From: Varanus komodoensis
Lineage: Eukaryota; Chordata; Lepidosauria; Squamata; Varanidae
Direction of reading: 5' to 3'
Assembly: GCF_004798865.1 (NCBI RefSeq)
Contig: NW_025335269.1
Span: 20,101,474-20,165,473, forward strand
DNA length: 64,000 nucleotides
The translations under genes were made by a program, and so were the position numbers. Positions 60,292 to 64,000 of the stretch are shown here, piece by piece. The notes beneath the pieces are model-generated. The model saw only the letters and a list, made by a program, of their open reading frames with translations. It was not told the DNA's origin and searched no databases. The first letter of the stretch is position 1. Each line of letters opens with the position of its first letter.

Positions 60292-62998
60292 GTTTGTTGG
60301 CTTCTCATAAAAATGAAAGTATTTGCCAGATTAAAATACTAACGGTACGAACTCTAAATAACATCTAAATATTGGTAACTATCAATGCGATTTTCATATT
60401 TTACTGAAATACACATTTGGTTGGATCCAGGCTCTGCCTTCCCCATACCAAAGGGACCTTTCACAAGATATGAATTCTATTTGTGGAAGATACCACCACC
60501 CAATGATTGGGATTTTCTCCACTGTCACATACACCTGTGTTCATCCTATTAGTACTCATGGGATTAGCCAGGTAAATATGGCCTAGTAGTTCATAACTTT
60601 GTTCAGCTTGCTGTGCAATGGGACAGCACTTCAGGAGGAAGAGTGCAAGCCTCTCCATGCATTGCAGCTGCGAGAGGAAGGGAAAGGATTTGGCTGCTTG
60701 CAAGCCAATGCCTCTTCTCCCAGGAATGTGAACTCTGCCTGCCACGTGGTGCTGCCATGCTTTTGGGGACTTTGGAGACCTCCTGAGGGCTTCCTTTAGA
60801 GACACGTTCATTGGAAGTCTCAAAATATCTTGTTGAATACTATTTCCAGCTGTATCTTGATAGACCGGTTATTTCCCAGCATGAACCAAGAACATTTCAT
60901 TAGTCATCATCAATACTGAAAGAACAGAACAGCCAGAAATAATTAGTTTCCCTGTTTTCAGTTCATATCAAGTTTTTGTAATTTCAGTGAAGCCTGAGCT
61001 ACTAAACTGACTGGCTTGTGCAAAGTGCATTATCAAGAGGAAAATATCTTTCTCTCTACCATCTTTCTAGTTTCATTTCTTTACTACCCAGTAGCCAAAG
61101 ATCTTTGGCAGTTTATTTTCTAAAAAGTAGACAAAATACAATTAAAAATTACCATGAAAATAGTCCATGCTAAAAAAAAAAAACAGTTCAAAAATACAGA
61201 AACAATTCAGCAACACACTAAACAGACCTGTGTTAAAAACACCTCTTTGTTAGCACTTGAGATACTATCCTGTTGGAGAAGCTGCTGCTTCATTTCCTTC
61301 CTTCCTTCCTTCCCTCTATGGCCCCAACTTTATGCTGCTTACCCTCTCTTGCTCTCTCGCTCGCTTTCTCTCTCTCTCTCTCTCTGGTTATGTGAGTGCA
61401 TTCTTGTTTGCTTTATCAGCAAGCAATTACTCTGGAGGGAAACTATACGACTTAGGCTCAAACTGGAAGGGGTTCAATTGAAGAGGAGCAAAACAGCATG
61501 TGTTGATGGCTCCAACTTTTTGCTTTCTTTTGAAACAGAAAACCTTAAAACAAAAACAAAATTCCACATTTATTTAAAGATGCAGGGGTAAAGAAAAAGA
61601 AACACTGAGGTAAACCTGACATTTCAGACAATTCAACAAAAATAGGAAGGCTTGGGGGTTAATAATATAACTGCTTCAGGCATATGATTAGAGTCGCTCA
61701 AGCTACACATTTCTCAGCTGTGATCCAGTTGTAGGCCTCAGTCTCTGCTCCTGGGAATGTGGGGAGAGGACAGACAGCTGCTGTTCTGCACCACCTTCTC
61801 CAGAGAGTTGTTTTCATTATTCTCCATGGTTTTCCCAGTCTCCCTTTCTTCTCTTAAACTTCATCTGCCCCCTTCAAATTCCCCCAATATGCACTTAGAA
61901 TTTCCACAGAAAAACCTGCCCAGAGTCTCCCCAGAGAGAATCTTGGGGGGTGATGGCACTGGGAACCAGTCTCTGAAGCAATACACTTTGTGGTAGAGTT
62001 TACACCACCCCAGCCAGTGACCCTTTCCAGGCTACGCCTAAGGGCTGTACTTCAGGCATGTGGCAGCTGTTAGGGGTGAACTGGAAGCTAAGCAGTCATA
62101 GCAATAAAGCCAGGAATGCTAATAACAATAGCAATAAATACGTGTTTTAGCTTATAAAATACCTGTGTCTCAGCTGAAACAGGAAAACTTTTCTTGCCCC
62201 TTAGTCCGTAGGCTTAATGGTCGGCCTGAATGGCCAAGCCGAAATTCTTCTGGTACTTCACCACATGGGACAGCACTCTAAAGACTGGCAGTTTCAAGGC
62301 CTAGTTGCAGTACCTCTGGACAGTGGCCCAAATTATACGGTTCCTTCCCGCATTGTTTTTGCTTCTCATTATGTGCTGCTGAGACTGGAGTGGGAAAGAC
62401 AAAATTGATGTAGGCCACTCATAGGAGATGACCTTTTGTGTTACTTTGGTGATGTGGGAGTAGCTACATGACAACAGGTTCATAACAATGAGGAACCATG
62501 TTTCTGTAATAATGGGCTTTGTTATAGGGTTTTAATCACCCCAGCCAGCCACCCTCACCAGGTTTAAATGTCCCAACAAGCTACCCCTGATGAGGGTAAT
62601 TCATTGAATCTGACAGCATGCAAAGAGCACACAGAGAGGTAGTTAATGAGCTACAGTGGGTTATTTCCCACTCTTGTGTCATGTGAACCAGGATGCTGAG
62701 TGCCAACCGCACTATTAGTCAGCTTGATATTTACTACCTCAAAGATATGGTTCCAAGTAGTCATTAACATGCTCCCAGGTAGCAAATTCCTAAGACAACA
62801 TTAACATTTAAATTGTTGTCAACGGCCTGTATCATTTTGGTCTTTGAACCAGTCCAAGTTTAGGGCTGTGTGAAGATCTGCAGAAAGAGTCCTTGCCCTT
62901 GAGAACTACACTACATACTCTCTTCCTTAACACATCTACTGGGAGGTGTGACACTTTCTTCTGTCTAAATGTGCATAGAATTGTGTCCTAATATTACT

Positions 62999-63277
62999 AA
63001 GTGCTTTTTTTGTAAAAAAAAAAAAAAAAAAGATCCTGGAACTCACGTCACCAGCAGTAAGCACGACCACATGCACCAATCCCAAGCCGAGCAGTGTCCC
63101 AAGAGCAGTGCCCTCACTATCTCACTATCAGATAGCAGACACAAAAGCAGCCTGCAGGCACTATGTTAATGATGTTTGCTGCTGATCTGCTATGATTCAA
63201 AATCACTTCGTAAAATCCATTGGAAAAAAAGGTGCCGGAATGCTGCTCTGGTACATTCTATGACAAAAAAAGCCCTG
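62999..63277 (+). mobile_element. hAT-type MITE family A, copy 4, short
   Basis: AGTGCTTTTTTTG with a long A run (63,013-63,031), TCCTGGAACTCACG, core AAGCAGCCTGCAGGCAC, end ACAAAAAAAGCCCTG. Internal deletion compared with copy 1. No clear target duplication. Confidence 0.8.
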
Positions 63278-63398
63278 CTATTATTATAGGCCTATCTACT
63301 TGGAAACCAGTAGAGATAGAATAATCTCTCAAGTTCTATCTAGCTTTTTCAGTTTCCCAGTGATAGGTACATTCTTTTGCAGTTCTGTATAAAGAAAT

Positions 63399-63570
63399 GC
63401 CCCTTCATGGATCAGTGCATTTCCATGGCAAAGGGGCTTGCACAGCACAATGAAGCTGTGTGCTATGCCATGCAGGGACAGTCAAGATGGGCAAGTCATA
63501 GCAGAGAGCTCTGACAAAAGGTGATCCACTGGAGAAGGCAGTGGGAACCCATTCCAGTATCCTTGCCATT
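63399..63570 (+). mobile_element. BovB LINE 5' fragment
   Basis: Matches 10,296-10,468 of the long BovB copy (CCTTCATGGATCA, then GGTGATCCACTGGAGAAGG, CCATTCCAGTATCCTTGCCAT). It stops abruptly before the endonuclease. Retaining the 5' end alone is not what LINE 5' truncation gives, so a deletion or rearrangement removed the rest. Confidence 0.85.
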
Positions 63571-64000
63571 GTTGGGAAAATTTGGATGAATCCTGTATGA
63601 AAAGCATTACTCCTGTGTGCCTTTGCATTGTGGGATCAAATCCTGTCTTCCTTCTCAAAACCAAGCTGTCACTGTTTAAAATGGCCTTCATCCCCCACTC
63701 CTTTCTCTCACCTTTAGTTGTGGGCTACAGTAGACAAGCCATTTAGTCCAAATTTACATTGTATACCTTCACAATGATTAAATAATCATTGTTGGAATTC
63801 AGTTTTACAAGGAAGTAATCTTGATAGTCCAGAGGCTTCATGTGCCCTGATCATGCAGAATGTTTAGAGTCGAGATGAGCTTATCATGAATAGTTTCTAG
63901 TAGCTTGAATTTGCATGTCTGAGCAGACCTGGAGATGGGTTCAAGTTACTCAACTAAAGTGTCAATACAGACAATTAGAAATATTTTAATCTCATTGTTA

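Larger units (their letters stand above)
59290..62935 (+). repeat. Old tandem partial duplicate of the acid phosphatase locus
   Basis: Collinear, same-strand similarity to 38,770-44,745. Matched blocks: 59,296-59,520 with 38,773-39,040; 59,895-60,385 with 39,320-39,790; 60,540-61,030 with 42,300-42,870; 61,400-62,060 with 43,150-43,780; 62,080-62,430 with 43,950-44,250; 62,885-62,935 with 44,700-44,745. A 220-base stretch (60,588 against 42,360) is about 85% identical by eye. The part matching about 39,790-42,280, which holds exons 3 and 4, is missing. Confidence 0.9.

Overview
The window is vertebrate nuclear DNA, almost certainly from a squamate reptile (a lizard is most likely; the species cannot be told). 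The grounds are: one split gene with ordinary vertebrate introns; a long RTE/BovB LINE plus two BovB fragments; L2/CR1-clade LINEs with the 3' tail seen in squamates; L1 3' ends; tRNA-derived and 5S-rRNA-like SINEs; hAT- and mariner-type MITEs; and abundant microsatellites. Nothing bacterial, viral or CRISPR-like is present.

Layout. Positions 1-37,100 hold no host gene that I can recognise. They contain hAT-type MITEs (1,954 and about 23,690), L1 3' ends (3,158 and 27,195), SINEs, a BovB tail sitting in a CATA microsatellite (7,501), the long decayed BovB (10,295-13,456, with a 100-N assembly gap), a mariner-type MITE (21,377) and several L2-clade fragments (29,721, 34,140, 35,770).

Positions 37,147-55,802 hold one complete histidine acid phosphatase gene of the ACP2/ACP3/ACP4 family on the plus strand. 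I could place 11 coding exons giving a 486-residue precursor. It has a signal peptide, the RHGDR and HD catalytic motifs, all six family cysteines, no membrane anchor, and an unusual Pro/Thr/Lys-rich tail of about 100 residues in the last exon. Intron 9 uses a GC-AG splice pair. Introns carry many repeats, including a hAT MITE nested in an L2 tail just before exon 7 and a GC-rich mariner MITE in intron 10.

Positions about 59,290-62,935 are an old, collinear, same-strand partial duplicate of the region 38,770-44,745 of that gene (end of intron 1, exon 2, part of intron 4). The copy of exon 2 (60,196-60,291) is still open with both splice sites, but its catalytic RHGDR has become QHDDQ. Exons 3 and 4 are missing. 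More copied exons may lie beyond position 64,000. This decayed tandem paralogue, the gene's unusual tail and the MITE families are the points most worth following up.

The rest of the right side holds an L2-clade fragment (58,310-59,065), two more hAT-type MITEs (56,593 and 62,999) and a 5' fragment of BovB (63,399-63,570). All calls come from reading the sequence; no search was run, and identity figures are by-eye estimates.
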